A DNA stretch of 64,000 nucleotides from Arthrobacter sp. NEB 688 (GTDB lineage Bacteria > Actinomycetota > Actinomycetes > Actinomycetales > Dermatophilaceae), in NCBI RefSeq assembly GCF_013201035.1, contig NZ_CP053707.1, positions 3,782,001-3,846,000 on the forward strand. The letters are read 5' to 3'. Positions within the stretch are counted from its first letter, which is position 1, and the number at the start of each line of letters is the position of its first letter. Positions 16,820-26,189 of this stretch are shown here, piece by piece. Both the position numbers and the translations under genes were made by a program. The notes under the pieces are model-generated. The model saw only the letters and a program-made list of their open reading frames with translations. It did no database searches and was not told where the DNA came from.

Positions 16820-16866
16820 CCCCCGGCGCCTCCCCGCCCGGCGCCTCCCCCGCCCCACGCACCTCC

Positions 16867-16926
16867 ACTTCTCGGGGTCACCCCGAGAAGTCCACGAGAC
16901 CCCGGATCCGGTCCGGGGTCTCGTGG
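16867..16926. terminator. Two tandem perfect hairpins
   Basis: Hairpin 1: CTTCTCGGGG (16868-16877) with CCCCGAGAAG (16881-16890); an extra A-T pair lies at each end. Hairpin 2: CCACGAGACCCCGGA (16892-16906) with TCCGGGGTCTCGTGG (16912-16926). TCCGGGGTCTCG recurs at 16931-16942, outside the stem. They lie 48 bp after the aldehyde dehydrogenase-like gene and probably terminate the deoC operon. Confidence 0.65.
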
Positions 16927-17078
16927 TCGTTCCGGGGTCTCGACCCGCCCGGGGCCGACCACCGGCTCACGTCGGCCCGGCCGTCGCGCCGCCCCGCGCC
17001 GTCCCCGCGTCCCGCACCCCTCCCCGTCCGCCCGGAAACCCGATGGCCCGGGCGTAACGGCCCGCCTAGCCTGCGACG

Positions 17079-17672
17079 GTGCCGACGCCGCTGCCGACCC
17101 CGACCCTCGAGACCGCCCGGCTGCGGCTGCGTCCCTTCACCGCGGCGGATGCCGACCCGCTGCTCGCGCTGATGCGCGACCCGGTCGTCCTGCGCTACTG
17201 GGACGCCCCGCCGTGGCGGGACGCCGACCGGGCGCCGGCGTTCGTCCGGGCCTGCCAGCGGCTCGCCGACGAGGGCACCGGCGCGCGGCTCGTCGTCGAG
17301 CGCCGCACCGACGCGGCCTTCCTCGGCTGGTGCGCGCTGGCCGGGTACGACGCCGGGTACCGCAGCGCCACCGTCACCTACGTCCTGCGGCAGGACGCGT
17401 GGGGCCGGGGCCACGCGACCGAGGCCGTCCGCGCCCTGCTCGACTGGGGCTTCGCGACCCTCGACCTCAACCGCGTGCAGGGCGAGGCCGACACCCGCAA
17501 CCCCGCCTCGCGGCGCGTGATGGAGAAGCTCGGGTTCGTCCACGAGGGCACCCTGCGCGAGGACTGCGTCGTCGACGGCGAGGTCTCGGACACCTGGGTC
17601 CTCGGCCTGCTGCGCCGCGACCGCGAGGCCGGGCCCACCGCCGGCCCCGGAGCGCCGACGCCGGACCACTGA
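17079..17672 (+). CDS. GNAT-family (RimJ/RimL-like) N-acetyltransferase
   Basis: 197 aa from GTG at 17079. The N-terminus ETARLRLRPFTAADADPLLA is the classical start of the RimJ/RimL-like GNAT group. The acetyl-CoA loop is RQDAWGRGHATEAVRALL (about 107-124), followed by NPASRRVMEKLGFVHEG (about 145-161). Substrate could be a protein N-terminus or a small amine; context gives no hint. Confidence 0.88.
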   Translation: MPTPLPTPTLETARLRLRPFTAADADPLLALMRDPVVLRYWDAPPWRDADRAPAFVRACQRLADEGTGARLVVERRTDAAFLGWCALAGYDAGYRSATVTYVLRQDAWGRGHATEAVRALLDWGFATLDLNRVQGEADTRNPASRRVMEKLGFVHEGTLREDCVVDGEVSDTWVLGLLRRDREAGPTAGPGAPTPDH

Positions 17673-17720
17673 CACCGGGCCACCCACGCCGGACCACCGA
17701 GGGTCACCCGTTCGCGGGGC

Positions 17721-18245
17721 TCAGCGACCGGTGGCGAAGGTCATCTCCCACGAGTCCGGCTCGGCCCGCGGGACGAAGGTGACGTAGCGCTCGTTCGTGC
17801 CCTTGGACCACGCCCCCGGGTCGCCGGCGAAGGCGAGGTCGAGGGTGACGCGGTAGCGGCGGCCGTCGGCGGTGCGCTCGGGGTCCTCGAGCGAGACGAG
17901 CGTCCCGGTCGTCAGGCGCGGCGAGTCGTCGGACGTCGTGGACTGCTCGTCCGCCGTGAGGTACGTCGTGCTCGCGAGCACCGGACCCTTGTCGCGCCAG
18001 GCGGCGAGGTAGCCGGTGAGCAGGCGGCGGGCCGTGGCCTCGTCGGGACCGTCGGAGTCGAGGGACCCGGTGACGACCGGCGTCGGCGAGGCGGGCGTCG
18101 CGGCGGTCGCCGAGGGAGCGCCGCTCGCGGCGCCCGAGCCGCTGGACGAGCCGCTCGAGGACGGCGACGGCGAGGTCTCCGTCGAGGTGCACCCCGCCAG
18201 CAGCAGCGCCGCCGACATCCCGAGAACCACTGCGCGCCGACCCAT
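17721..18245 (-). CDS. Putative lipoprotein of unknown function
   Basis: 174 aa from ATG at 18245. Signal peptide GRRAVVLGMSAALLLAGC ends in lipobox LLAGC, with the lipidated Cys at about residue 19. A Ser/Pro/Ala-rich linker follows to about residue 55, then a compact domain (DEATARRLLTGYLAAWRDKG, TGTLVSLEDPERTADGRRYR, ERYVTFVP). The fold resembles small secreted NTF2-like domains, but this is only an impression. It stands alone, divergent from the uridine kinase-like gene. Confidence 0.75.
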   Translation of the reverse strand: MGRRAVVLGMSAALLLAGCTSTETSPSPSSSGSSSGSGAASGAPSATAATPASPTPVVTGSLDSDGPDEATARRLLTGYLAAWRDKGPVLASTTYLTADEQSTTSDDSPRLTTGTLVSLEDPERTADGRRYRVTLDLAFAGDPGAWSKGTNERYVTFVPRAEPDSWEMTFATGR

Positions 18246-18371
18246 GTCGCCCCTTCCCCTGCGTTCGTCACCGACCGTACCGCCCGCCCCGGACACCGCG
18301 CAGGAGGTCCACCCGACGGGACGCCTCCCGCCGGACGGGGCCCCCGCACCCCGGCCCTAGAATGGTGACCC

Positions 18372-19013
18372 GTGGCTGAGCAGGACACGGACGAGCGCGA
18401 CACGGCGGGCACCCCTCCCCGCGACCGGCGGCGGGTCGTCGTCCTCGCCGGGCCGAGCGGGGCCGGCAAGTCCCGCCTCGCCGAGCGCCTCCACGCCCGC
18501 CGCGGGTGGCCGGTCTTCCGGCTCGACGACTTCTACCGCGACGGCGACGACCCCGCGGCGCCCCGCCACCCCACCCTCGGCATCGTCGACTGGGACCACC
18601 CGGACAGCTGGGACGCCGACCGCGCCGTCGCCGCCCTGCGCGAGCTCGTCGACACCGGGCGCACCCTCCTGCCCGTCTACGACATCGCGACGAGCCGCGC
18701 CGCCGGCGCGCACGAGGTGACCGCGCGCCCCTCCGACCTCGTCCTCGCCGAGGGCATCTTCGCCGCCGAGGTGGTCGCCCGCCTCGAGGAGGAGGGGATG
18801 CTCCACAGCGCCTGGTGCGTCCACCACCGACCCTCCGTCACCTTCGTCCGGCGGCTCCTGCGCGACCTCGGCGAGCGCCGCAAGCCGCCGACGGTCCTCC
18901 TGCGCCGCGGGTGGCGGCTGATGCGCGAGGAGCCGGGGATCGTCCAGCGGCAGACCGCACTCGGCGCCGTGGGCTCCCGCGCACTCGCCGTGGAGCGCAC
19001 GCTCCTCGGCTAG
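18372..19013 (+). CDS. Uridine kinase-like P-loop kinase
   Basis: 213 aa from GTG at 18372. P-loop VVLAGPSGAGKSRLAERL lies at about 23-40. FRLDDFYRDGDDP and VDWDHPDSWD follow as in the uridine kinase/phosphoribulokinase family, with VLAEGIFAAEV at about 120 and Arg-rich FVRRLLRDLGERRK as a lid region. Phosphorylation of uridine or cytidine fits the nucleoside-salvage neighbourhood, although substrate residues cannot be proved. Confidence 0.8.
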   Translation: MAEQDTDERDTAGTPPRDRRRVVVLAGPSGAGKSRLAERLHARRGWPVFRLDDFYRDGDDPAAPRHPTLGIVDWDHPDSWDADRAVAALRELVDTGRTLLPVYDIATSRAAGAHEVTARPSDLVLAEGIFAAEVVARLEEEGMLHSAWCVHHRPSVTFVRRLLRDLGERRKPPTVLLRRGWRLMREEPGIVQRQTALGAVGSRALAVERTLLG

Positions 19014-19045
19014 GGTGGCGCCGTGAGCGTCGAGGGGGCCCGAGG

Positions 19046-20287
19046 ATGACCGACCAGCCCTGGGTGGCGCCCGGGTCCGGTGCGCAGCGACCCGACCCGA
19101 CGGCCCCTCCGCCCGACGGATGGACGCCGCCGACCGGCCCCCCGCCTCCCGGTCCCCCGCCGCCCGGCGCCGGCTACCCGCCCCCTCCCGGCGCGGGCTA
19201 CCCGCCTCCCCCCGGCTACCCGCCGACCGCCGGGCCCGGCCCCCAGCCCGGTTGGCAGCCGCCCGCGTACCGCACCGTCGACATCCGGCCGGGCATCGTG
19301 CCGCTGCGTCCGCTCGGGCTCGGCGACCTCTACGGCGGCGTCCTCAAGGCCATCCGCGGCAACCCCGCCGCGACGATCGGCCTCGCCGCGCTCACGTGCT
19401 TCGCGCTGCTCCTGCCGACGACCGCCCTCGGCGCGGTCCTCGCCGGCCAGGCCGCGAGCGACCCCCTCGGCTCGTTCGCCACGACCGACACGGTGCCCGA
19501 CAACGCCGGGATCTCCCTCGTCGGCCAGTACCTCCCGAGCCTCGGCCAGATCCTCTCGGCGATCCTCCTCGCGGGCTTCCTCGCGCAGGTCGTCGGGCAG
19601 GCCGTGCTCGGCCGCAAGGTCGGGATGGGCGAGATCTGGCGCTCGACCCGGGGCCGGGTGCTCCCGCTCGTCGGGGTCGTGCTCCTCACCGGCCTGCTGC
19701 TCCTCGTCGTCCTCGTCGTCGGGGTCGCCGCCTCCGTCGCGCTCGTCGTGGCCATCGGCCCGAACGACATCGGCGGCATTCTCCTCGCGATCGGGGTCGT
19801 CCTCCTCGTCGTCCTCGTGACGGTCGCCGTCCTCGCACTGCTCTCGACCCGATGGGCCTACGCCGCACCGGCCGTCGTCCTCGAACGGGTCGGCGTCATG
19901 CAGTCGCTGCGCCGCTCCTGGGGCCTCGTGGGCAGCCCGGCCAAGGGCCCGTTCTGGCGGGTGTTCGGCATCCGGCTGCTCACCGGGATCATCACCTGGG
20001 TCGCGTCGACGGTCATCACCTTCCCCATCACGCTGCTGCTGCTCGGCGTCGTCACGGCGACGACCATCGGCTCGGGGTCGTCCGACGGCGGTGCGCTGCT
20101 CGTCGCGCAGACGCTCGTCGCCGGTCTCGCGGCCCTCCTGACCGGGGCGCTGACCACACCGTTCAGCGCCGGCGTCGACGCGCTCCTCTACGTCGACGGG
20201 CGGATGCGCCGCGAGGGGCTCGACATCCAGCTCATCCAGAGCGCGCAGGGTGCCGCCGCCCCGCCGTGGCCGCCCACCTCGCCGTGA
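19046..20287 (+). CDS. Multi-pass membrane protein with Pro-rich N-terminus (GDPD membrane-domain-like)
   Basis: 413 aa from ATG at 19046. The first 75 residues are a cytoplasmic low-complexity Pro/Gly/Tyr region with repeated GYPPPPG units. From about residue 85 (RPLGLGDLYGGVLKAIRGNP) six or so long hydrophobic segments follow. The arrangement matches proteins annotated as glycerophosphoryl diester phosphodiesterase membrane domain, without the catalytic domain. It is first in a five-gene overlapping operon with DUF4129, DUF4350, MoxR and DUF58 proteins. Confidence 0.75.
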   Translation: MTDQPWVAPGSGAQRPDPTAPPPDGWTPPTGPPPPGPPPPGAGYPPPPGAGYPPPPGYPPTAGPGPQPGWQPPAYRTVDIRPGIVPLRPLGLGDLYGGVLKAIRGNPAATIGLAALTCFALLLPTTALGAVLAGQAASDPLGSFATTDTVPDNAGISLVGQYLPSLGQILSAILLAGFLAQVVGQAVLGRKVGMGEIWRSTRGRVLPLVGVVLLTGLLLLVVLVVGVAASVALVVAIGPNDIGGILLAIGVVLLVVLVTVAVLALLSTRWAYAAPAVVLERVGVMQSLRRSWGLVGSPAKGPFWRVFGIRLLTGIITWVASTVITFPITLLLLGVVTATTIGSGSSDGGALLVAQTLVAGLAALLTGALTTPFSAGVDALLYVDGRMRREGLDIQLIQSAQGAAAPPWPPTSP

Positions 20288-20961
20288 CCCCGGCCGACGC
20301 CCCGCTGGACCCGACGAACGAGCAGGCCCGGCGCTGGCTCGAGGAGGAGCTGACCGCCTCCCGGTACCACGCGCAGCCGAGCCTCCTCGAGCGGCTCAAC
20401 GAGCTGCTCGACCGCCTCCTCAACGCCCGTCCCGAGGGCGGGCTGCCGGGCGTCGCCGTCCCGATCGCCATCGGCCTCGTCGTCGCGGTGCTGGCCCTGG
20501 TCCTGTGGCGCGTGCTGCGCCGCGACATCGGGCGCACCGCCGACGGGGGCACCTCGCGGGCCCTCGACGTCCCGGACGTGCCGGCCGCGACGCTGCGGGC
20601 CTCCGCCCGCGCCGCCCTCCAGCGCGGGGACCTCGACACCGCCGTGCTCGACGCTGTGCGCGCCATCGCCCGGGCCGGGGTCGAGCGCGTCGTGCTCGAC
20701 GACGCCCCGGGGCGCACGGCGCACGAGGTGTCCCAGCTGCTGGCCGTCGCCTTCCCCCTCGAGCACCGGGCCCTCGCCGAGGCCGCGGACGCCTTCGACG
20801 CCGTCCGGTACGGGGACCGCCGGGCCACACCGGAGCAGGCGCGCGCGGTCGTCGACCTCGACGGCCGCCTCGCCGCCGCCCGGCCCGAGCGCCCCTCGAC
20901 GCCGGCCGGACCTGCGGCACCCACGGGACCCGCCGCACCCGCCCCGGAGCCGGTGCGATGA
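20284..20961 (+). CDS. DUF4129 membrane protein
   Basis: 225 aa from GTG at 20284, in a GTGA overlap. The N-terminal soluble helix (EQARRWLEEELTASRYHAQP) is followed by one membrane helix at about 60-80 and a cytoplasmic domain with the DUF4129 pattern (LDTAVLDAVRAIARAGVERV, then AHEVSQLLAVAFP and ADAFDAVRYGDRRATPEQA). The end is Ala/Pro-rich. DUF4129 domains are often fused to transglutaminase-like proteins that accompany MoxR/DUF58; here the domain stands alone. Confidence 0.82.
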   Translation: MTPADAPLDPTNEQARRWLEEELTASRYHAQPSLLERLNELLDRLLNARPEGGLPGVAVPIAIGLVVAVLALVLWRVLRRDIGRTADGGTSRALDVPDVPAATLRASARAALQRGDLDTAVLDAVRAIARAGVERVVLDDAPGRTAHEVSQLLAVAFPLEHRALAEAADAFDAVRYGDRRATPEQARAVVDLDGRLAAARPERPSTPAGPAAPTGPAAPAPEPVR

Positions 20962-22145
20962 GCGTCGCCCCCGCCGGCGTCGACGCCGGCCGCGCGGTCC
21001 GGCGCACCCGCGACGTCGTCCTGTGGGTGCTGGCCGTCGTCGTCGGCGGCGCCCTGCTGGCCGTCGCGGCCGGCGGACCCCCGCCCGAGGACCGCCTCCA
21101 CCCCGACGGCACGGGCCAGGGCGGCACCCGCGCGCTCGTCGAGGTGCTGCGCGACCAGGGCATCGACGTCGAGGTGGTCACCACCTCGCAGGAGGCGGTC
21201 GACGCCACCGACGAGGGCAGCACGGTCGTCGTCGGCAACTCCGACCTGCTGACCGACACCGCCGCGCGCCGGCTGCTCGAGGGGACCCGCTCGGCCGGCC
21301 GTGTCGTCCTCCTCGACACCGCCCCGGGTGTCCTCGACGCGCTGGGGCTCGGCGTCACCGTCCGTCCCGCCAACGGCCCCGCCACCGGGCCGGAGTGCTC
21401 GCTGCCGTGGGTCGGCCGCGCCGACCGGGTCAGCCGGACCTCGTGGGCGCTCGTGCCCGTCGACGGCCCCGAGCTGCCCTCCGGCGTCGTCGGCTGCTGG
21501 CCGACGCGCGACGGCGACGGCCCCACCGCGTATGCCGCGGTCGACGTCCCCGCCACGGACTCACACGCATCCGTCACCGTCGTCGGCTTCCCCGACGCGG
21601 CGACCAACCGGTTCGTCACCGAGGACGACGACGCCGGGCTCATGGTCCGCCTCCTCGGCGCCGCGCCGCGCCTCGTCTGGTTCCACCCCGGCCCGGAGGA
21701 CGCGACCGTCAACCCGCCGAGCGAGGACTCGTCGGTCTGGCCGGAGTGGGTCGGGCCCGGGCTCGTCCTGGCCGGACTGGCCTTCGTCGCCTTCGCCCTG
21801 GCCCGCGGGCGTCGCCTCGGCCGGCTCGTCCCGGAGCCCCTGCCCGTCGTCGTGCGCGCCGCCGAGACGACCGAGAGCCGCGCCGAGCTCTACCGCGCCT
21901 CGGGCGACCGGGTGCGCGCCGCCCGCGTCCTGCGCGCGGCCACCACCGGGCGGCTGGCCGTCCGCCTCGGGCTGCCCGCCCGCACCCCGGCCGACGAGCT
22001 CGTCCCCGCCGTCGCCACTGCGTCCGGCCTCCCGGCCACCGAGGTCGACCGCATCCTGCGCTCCCCCGCCCCGCTCGACGAGGCCGGCCTCGTCGCCCTC
22101 GCCCAGCAGCTCGCCCATCTCGAGGAGAAGGTCCGCACGTCATGA
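20958..22145 (+). CDS. DUF4350 membrane-anchored protein
   Basis: 395 aa from ATG at 20958 (ATGA overlap). One membrane helix lies near residues 20-40, then a domain with GQGGTRALVEVLRDQGIDVE and STVVVGNSDLLTD, the GATase-like fold of DUF4350, then a second helix near residue 265-285 and a cytoplasmic tail (LYRASGDRVRAARVLRAATT). It probably works with the MoxR ATPase and DUF58 protein in a membrane-associated complex. Function is unknown. Confidence 0.82.
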   Translation: MSVAPAGVDAGRAVRRTRDVVLWVLAVVVGGALLAVAAGGPPPEDRLHPDGTGQGGTRALVEVLRDQGIDVEVVTTSQEAVDATDEGSTVVVGNSDLLTDTAARRLLEGTRSAGRVVLLDTAPGVLDALGLGVTVRPANGPATGPECSLPWVGRADRVSRTSWALVPVDGPELPSGVVGCWPTRDGDGPTAYAAVDVPATDSHASVTVVGFPDAATNRFVTEDDDAGLMVRLLGAAPRLVWFHPGPEDATVNPPSEDSSVWPEWVGPGLVLAGLAFVAFALARGRRLGRLVPEPLPVVVRAAETTESRAELYRASGDRVRAARVLRAATTGRLAVRLGLPARTPADELVPAVATASGLPATEVDRILRSPAPLDEAGLVALAQQLAHLEEKVRTS

Positions 22146-23125
22146 CAGACACCCCCAGCACGCCCGCCCCGCAGGCCGCCGACGCGCGCGCCGCCCTCGT
22201 CCGGGTCCGCGAGGAGGTCGCCAAGGCCGTCGTCGGGCAGGACGCCGCGGTCGCGGGGATGCTCGTCGCGCTGCTCTGCCGCGGGCACATCCTCCTCGAG
22301 GGCGTCCCCGGGGTCGCCAAGACCCTCCTCGTGCGCAGCCTCGCCGCCTCCCTCGACGTCGGCACCAAGCGCGTGCAGTTCACCCCCGACCTCATGCCCG
22401 GTGACCTCACCGGCTCGCTCGTCTACGACAGCCGCGCCAGCGACTTCGAGTTCCGCGCCGGCCCGGTCTTCACCAACCTGCTGCTCGCCGACGAGATCAA
22501 CCGGACGCCCCCGAAGACCCAGTCCGCCCTCCTCGAGGCGATGGAGGAGCGGCAGGTGACGGTCGACGGCACGCCGCACCCGCTGCCCTCGCCGTTCCTC
22601 GTCGCCGCGACGCAGAACCCCGTCGAGTACGAGGGCACCTACCCCCTGCCCGAGGCACAGCTCGACCGCTTCCTGCTCAAGGTCGTCCTCCCGGTGCCGG
22701 AGCGCGCCGACGAGGTGTCGGTGCTGCGCCGGCACGCGTCGGGCTTCGACCCGCGCGACCTCGCCGGGGCCGGCCTGCGCCCGGTCGCCACGGCCGCCGA
22801 CGTCGAGGCCGGCGCCGCCGCCGTCCGCGAGGTCGAGGTGTCGGACGAGGTGCTCGGGTACGTCGTCGACATCGCCCGGGCCACCCGCACCTCCCCCTCG
22901 CTCGCCCTCGGCGTCTCGCCGCGTGGCGCGACCGCGCTGCTCGCGACGGCGCGCGCGTGGGCGTGGCTGAGCGGCCGCGGCTACGTGACGCCGGACGACG
23001 TCAAGGCGCTGGCCGTCGCGACCCTCGCGCACCGCCTCATGCTGCGCCCGGAGGCCGAGCTCGAGGGCACGTCGGTCACCTCGGTCCTGCACAGCGTCCT
23101 CGCGTCGGTGCCCGTCCCGCGCTGA
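22142..23125 (+). CDS. MoxR-family AAA+ ATPase
   Basis: 327 aa from ATG at 22142 (ATGA overlap). Walker A GVPGVAKT lies at about 54-61, Walker B LLLADEINR (about 116), sensor 1 ATQNPVEYEGTYPLPEAQLD (about 158-177), and the C-terminal lid GVSPRGATALLATARAWAWL. MoxR ATPases act as chaperones that assemble or activate complexes, usually with VWA or DUF58 proteins encoded next door, as here. Confidence 0.93.
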   Translation: MTDTPSTPAPQAADARAALVRVREEVAKAVVGQDAAVAGMLVALLCRGHILLEGVPGVAKTLLVRSLAASLDVGTKRVQFTPDLMPGDLTGSLVYDSRASDFEFRAGPVFTNLLLADEINRTPPKTQSALLEAMEERQVTVDGTPHPLPSPFLVAATQNPVEYEGTYPLPEAQLDRFLLKVVLPVPERADEVSVLRRHASGFDPRDLAGAGLRPVATAADVEAGAAAVREVEVSDEVLGYVVDIARATRTSPSLALGVSPRGATALLATARAWAWLSGRGYVTPDDVKALAVATLAHRLMLRPEAELEGTSVTSVLHSVLASVPVPR

Positions 23126-24417
23126 TGGCCCTGACGACGCGCGCCGCCGCGCTGCTCCTCCTCGGCCTGGTCCCCGTCGGGCTGCGGCCCGAGGGGTCGA
23201 CGGTCGTGCTCTGGGCGATCGTGTGGCTCGTGCTCGTCGGCGTCGACCTCGCGCTGGCCGCGCCGCCGAAGGCCCTGCGGCTGACCCGCGAGGACCCCTC
23301 GCTCCAGGTGCGGCTCGGTGAGTCGACGTCGACCGGGGTGCTCGTCGAGAACACCGGTGGCCGCCGGGCGCGCGGGCTGGTGCGCGACGGCTGGCCGCCC
23401 TCGGCCGGGTCGTCGCCGTCCCGGCACGCGCTCGACGTCCCGTCCGGCGAGGTGCGGCGGGTGTCGACTCGGCTGACCCCGACGCGTCGCGGCGACCGCA
23501 CGGCCGACCGCGTCACCGTGCGGCTCCTCGGGCCGTTGGGGCTCGCGGGGCGCCAGCGCTCGGTCGAGGTCCCCGCGCGGCTCCGTGCGCTGCACGCCTT
23601 CCCGTCGCGCAAGCACCTGCCGAGCCGGCTGGCCGTGCTGCGCGAGCTCGACGGCCGGGCCGCGGTCCGCACCCGCGGGCAGGGCACCGAGTTCGACAGC
23701 CTGCGCGAGTACGTCGACGGCGACGACGTCCGGTCCATCGACTGGCGGGCCACCGCGCGCCGCCAGCACCTCGTCGTGCGCACGTGGCAGCCCGAGCAGC
23801 ACCGGCGCATCGTCATCGTCGTCGACACCGGGCGCACGAGCGCCGGGCGCGTCGGTGAGGCCCCGCGCCTCGACGCCGCGATGGATGCCGCGCTCCTGCT
23901 GACGGCCCTCGCCGGACACGCGCGCGACCGGGTGCAGGTCGTCGCCGGCGACCGGCGCATCCGGACGCGGGTCAGCGGCGCCGACCGTGCGGGCCTGCTG
24001 CACGACGTCATCTCCGCCCTGACACCCGTCGACCCCGAGGTCGTCGAGACCGACTGGGGCGTGCTCGCCGCCGAGGTCACCCGCTCGACCCACCGCTCGC
24101 TCGTCGTGCTGCTCACCCCGCTCGAGCAGGCGGCGATCGAGGAGGGGCTCATCCCGGTGCTGCCCGCGCTCGTGGCGCACCACCGGGTGGTGCTGGCATC
24201 GGTCGCCGACCCGGCCCTCGACGCGATGCGCACGGCGCGCGACGGGTCCGAGGAGGTCTGGGGCGCGGTGGCCGCCGAGCGCACCGTCGCGCTGCGGCGG
24301 CAGACGTCGGATGCCCTGGGCCGGCTCGGGGTCGACGTGCTCGACGCGACGCCGGAGGACCTGCCGGTGCGCCTGGCCGACCACTACCTCGCGCTCAAGC
24401 GCGAGGGCCTGCTCTGA
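23125..24417 (+). CDS. DUF58 protein with VWA-like fold
   Basis: 430 aa from ATG at 23125 (TGATG overlap with moxR). Two membrane helices are at about 5-45. The DUF58 hallmark is EFDSLREYVDGDDVRSIDWR (about 190-209) followed by ATARRQHLVVRTWQPEQHR. The VWA-like metal site starts IVIVVDTGRTSAGR (D-x-S-like motif with Thr/Gly in place of Ser). It is the usual partner of MoxR ATPases, probably in envelope-associated assembly. It ends the operon; an islet follows. Confidence 0.88.
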   Translation: MALTTRAAALLLLGLVPVGLRPEGSTVVLWAIVWLVLVGVDLALAAPPKALRLTREDPSLQVRLGESTSTGVLVENTGGRRARGLVRDGWPPSAGSSPSRHALDVPSGEVRRVSTRLTPTRRGDRTADRVTVRLLGPLGLAGRQRSVEVPARLRALHAFPSRKHLPSRLAVLRELDGRAAVRTRGQGTEFDSLREYVDGDDVRSIDWRATARRQHLVVRTWQPEQHRRIVIVVDTGRTSAGRVGEAPRLDAAMDAALLLTALAGHARDRVQVVAGDRRIRTRVSGADRAGLLHDVISALTPVDPEVVETDWGVLAAEVTRSTHRSLVVLLTPLEQAAIEEGLIPVLPALVAHHRVVLASVADPALDAMRTARDGSEEVWGAVAAERTVALRRQTSDALGRLGVDVLDATPEDLPVRLADHYLALKREGLL

Positions 24418-24522
24418 CGGGTCCGAGCCCGGTCTCTGCCGCTGGCCGACAGCAGCTCAGACTCGGGCGCTGGTGAGTCCGTGCCAGGCTCGCCCTTCCC
24501 TTGCCAGAGCTGGCCGCCTCGT

Positions 24523-24574
24523 CTGTGGGAGAGCGGTTTTCCACAGCCTTGGTACTCGACGCGGCTTGTCCACA
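24523..24574. promoter_or_regulatory. DnaA-box-like repeats upstream of the HNH gene
   Basis: TTTTCCACA (24537-24545) and TTGTCCACA (24566-24574) match the actinobacterial DnaA-box consensus TTNTCCACA and lie in the same orientation, 29 bp apart. CTGTGG (24523-24528) forms an inverted repeat with CCACAG (24541-24546). They lie 53-104 bp upstream of the DUF222/HNH reading frame. DnaA binding is a guess from the motif. Confidence 0.4.
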
Positions 24575-24626
24575 GGCGTCCTGTCGCACCTGAGGGACTA
24601 TCGGTGGCCCCGGTCAGAATGGTCAC

Positions 24627-26128
24627 ATGGCAACGGGGACAGGCGAACTCGCAGAGCGACGCTCCCTGCTGAAGGCTGCCACCGACGCCCTGACCGACCT
24701 CGACGAGGCCTTGGCCGCCGCACCGGCTGACGACCTCGGCGACCTGATGGAGCTGCTCGACACCCTCGCCGCCCGCGCGTCCGCCGCCCGCGTCCAGGTC
24801 ACCCTCGAAGCCGTCCGCCGCGGCGAGGTCGCCGGCCCCGCCACCCACGCCTGGGTCCGCACCCACGCCCCCTCCCTGCGACAGTCCGGCGCCGCCGCCG
24901 TCACCCGCCTCGCCCTCGACGTCGCCGCCGGCGACACCCCCACCCACCGCAACGACCCCGGCCCCGACACCCCCCTCGGCGTCGTCTGGACCGCCGTGCG
25001 CACCGGCCAGGTCGAGGCCGGCACCGGGTGCGCCGTCCTGCGCGAAGCCACCCGCCTCGCCCCACTGCTGGAGTCCGCCGCGCTGCCCACCGCCACCTCG
25101 GGGCTCCTCGCCCTGGCCGCCGAGTACGGGGCGTCCGTGATGCGCCGGCTGCGGCCCCGGCTCCTCGCCGAGCACGGCCACGACGGCGCCCTCGACGACC
25201 TCCACACCCGCCTGGCCGCCGCAGCCCACCTGTCCATGCCCCACATGGAGTCCGGAGACCTCACCGAGTACCAGCTCTGGATGACCCCCGCACAGGCCGC
25301 CACCCTCGAAGCCGCCATCGGGCCGCCGTCCGCGCCCGCGCCGAACGACGACACCGGCGAGGCCGACCTGCGACCCGCCGGCCAACGCCGCGTCGAAGCC
25401 CTCACCGTCGTCTGCGCCACCGCCACCGCCCACACCACCGGCGCCCACGACACCGACCGCGGCCCCGACACCACCCTCCACCTCACCATCCCCCTCGCCG
25501 ACCTCACCACCACAGACACCGCCACCCCCGCCGGACTGCTCACCACCCTCACCGGCACCTTCCGACCGCCGGCGACCACGCGGCCAGCCGGCCCCCTCCC
25601 GCGACCACGCCAACCACCACGGACTCGTCGAGCACCACCCCCACCGGCACACCCGCCCGCGGCGCCGGGACCGTGCTCGCCACCACCGCCGACGGCACCC
25701 TCCTCACCCCCGAGAACGTCAGACGCCTCGGCTGCGACGCCGCCCTCCTGGTCCACCTCCTCGGCACCCGCGGCGAACCCCTGACCCTCACCCGCATCCT
25801 GCGCCTGTTCACCCGCGGACAACGCCGCCACCTCCTGTTGCGAGACCGCGGCTGCACCTACCCCGGCTGCACCGCCCCCGCCGCCTGGACCCGCGCCCAC
25901 CACGTCCACGACTGGGCCGACGGCGGCCCCACCGACATCACCAACGCCGCCCTCCTCTGCGAACGCCACCACACCCTCGTTCACCGACGCCGCCTCTGGG
26001 CAACCGTCCGAGAACACCCCGACGACCACGGCACCCACGTCACCTGGGACCTCACCCCCCACTCCTACGACCGCCACCTCGACACCCTCCGCCACCCACC
26101 CGACGACCGCGCCTCCCCCGCCGCCTGA
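24627..26128 (+). pseudogene. DUF222/HNH endonuclease gene with a frameshift
   Basis: From ATG at 24627 the frame encodes the DUF222 domain ([20 protein letters not shown], then LAARASAARVQVTLEAVRRG and LTEYQLWMTPAQAATLEAAI). At about 25562-25571 homology passes into the -1 frame, which ends at 26128 and carries the HNH nuclease motif: CTYPGC, AHHVHDWADGGPTDITNAAL and LCERHHTLVH. One missing base (for example one G near 25568) explains it; adding it joins TFRP to AGDHAASRPP. Without correction translation stops at 25784, before the HNH domain. No slippery heptamer is obvious. The family is often multicopy in actinobacterial genomes and resembles mobile 13E12 elements. Confidence 0.8.
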
Positions 26129-26189
26129 CGCCCCGCCCGGCGCCCGCGTGCACCGGCCCCTGTCGGACCCGGCACCTACCGTCCGCTGG

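Noticed and set aside
16867-16945. Possible CRISPR-like or tandem repeat array
   Set aside because: Only two hairpins and one extra half; no regular repeat-spacer structure and no cas genes in the window.
24537-24574. Replication origin suggested by DnaA-box-like motifs
   Set aside because: Only two boxes, no AT-rich unwinding region and no dnaA, dnaN or gyr genes nearby.
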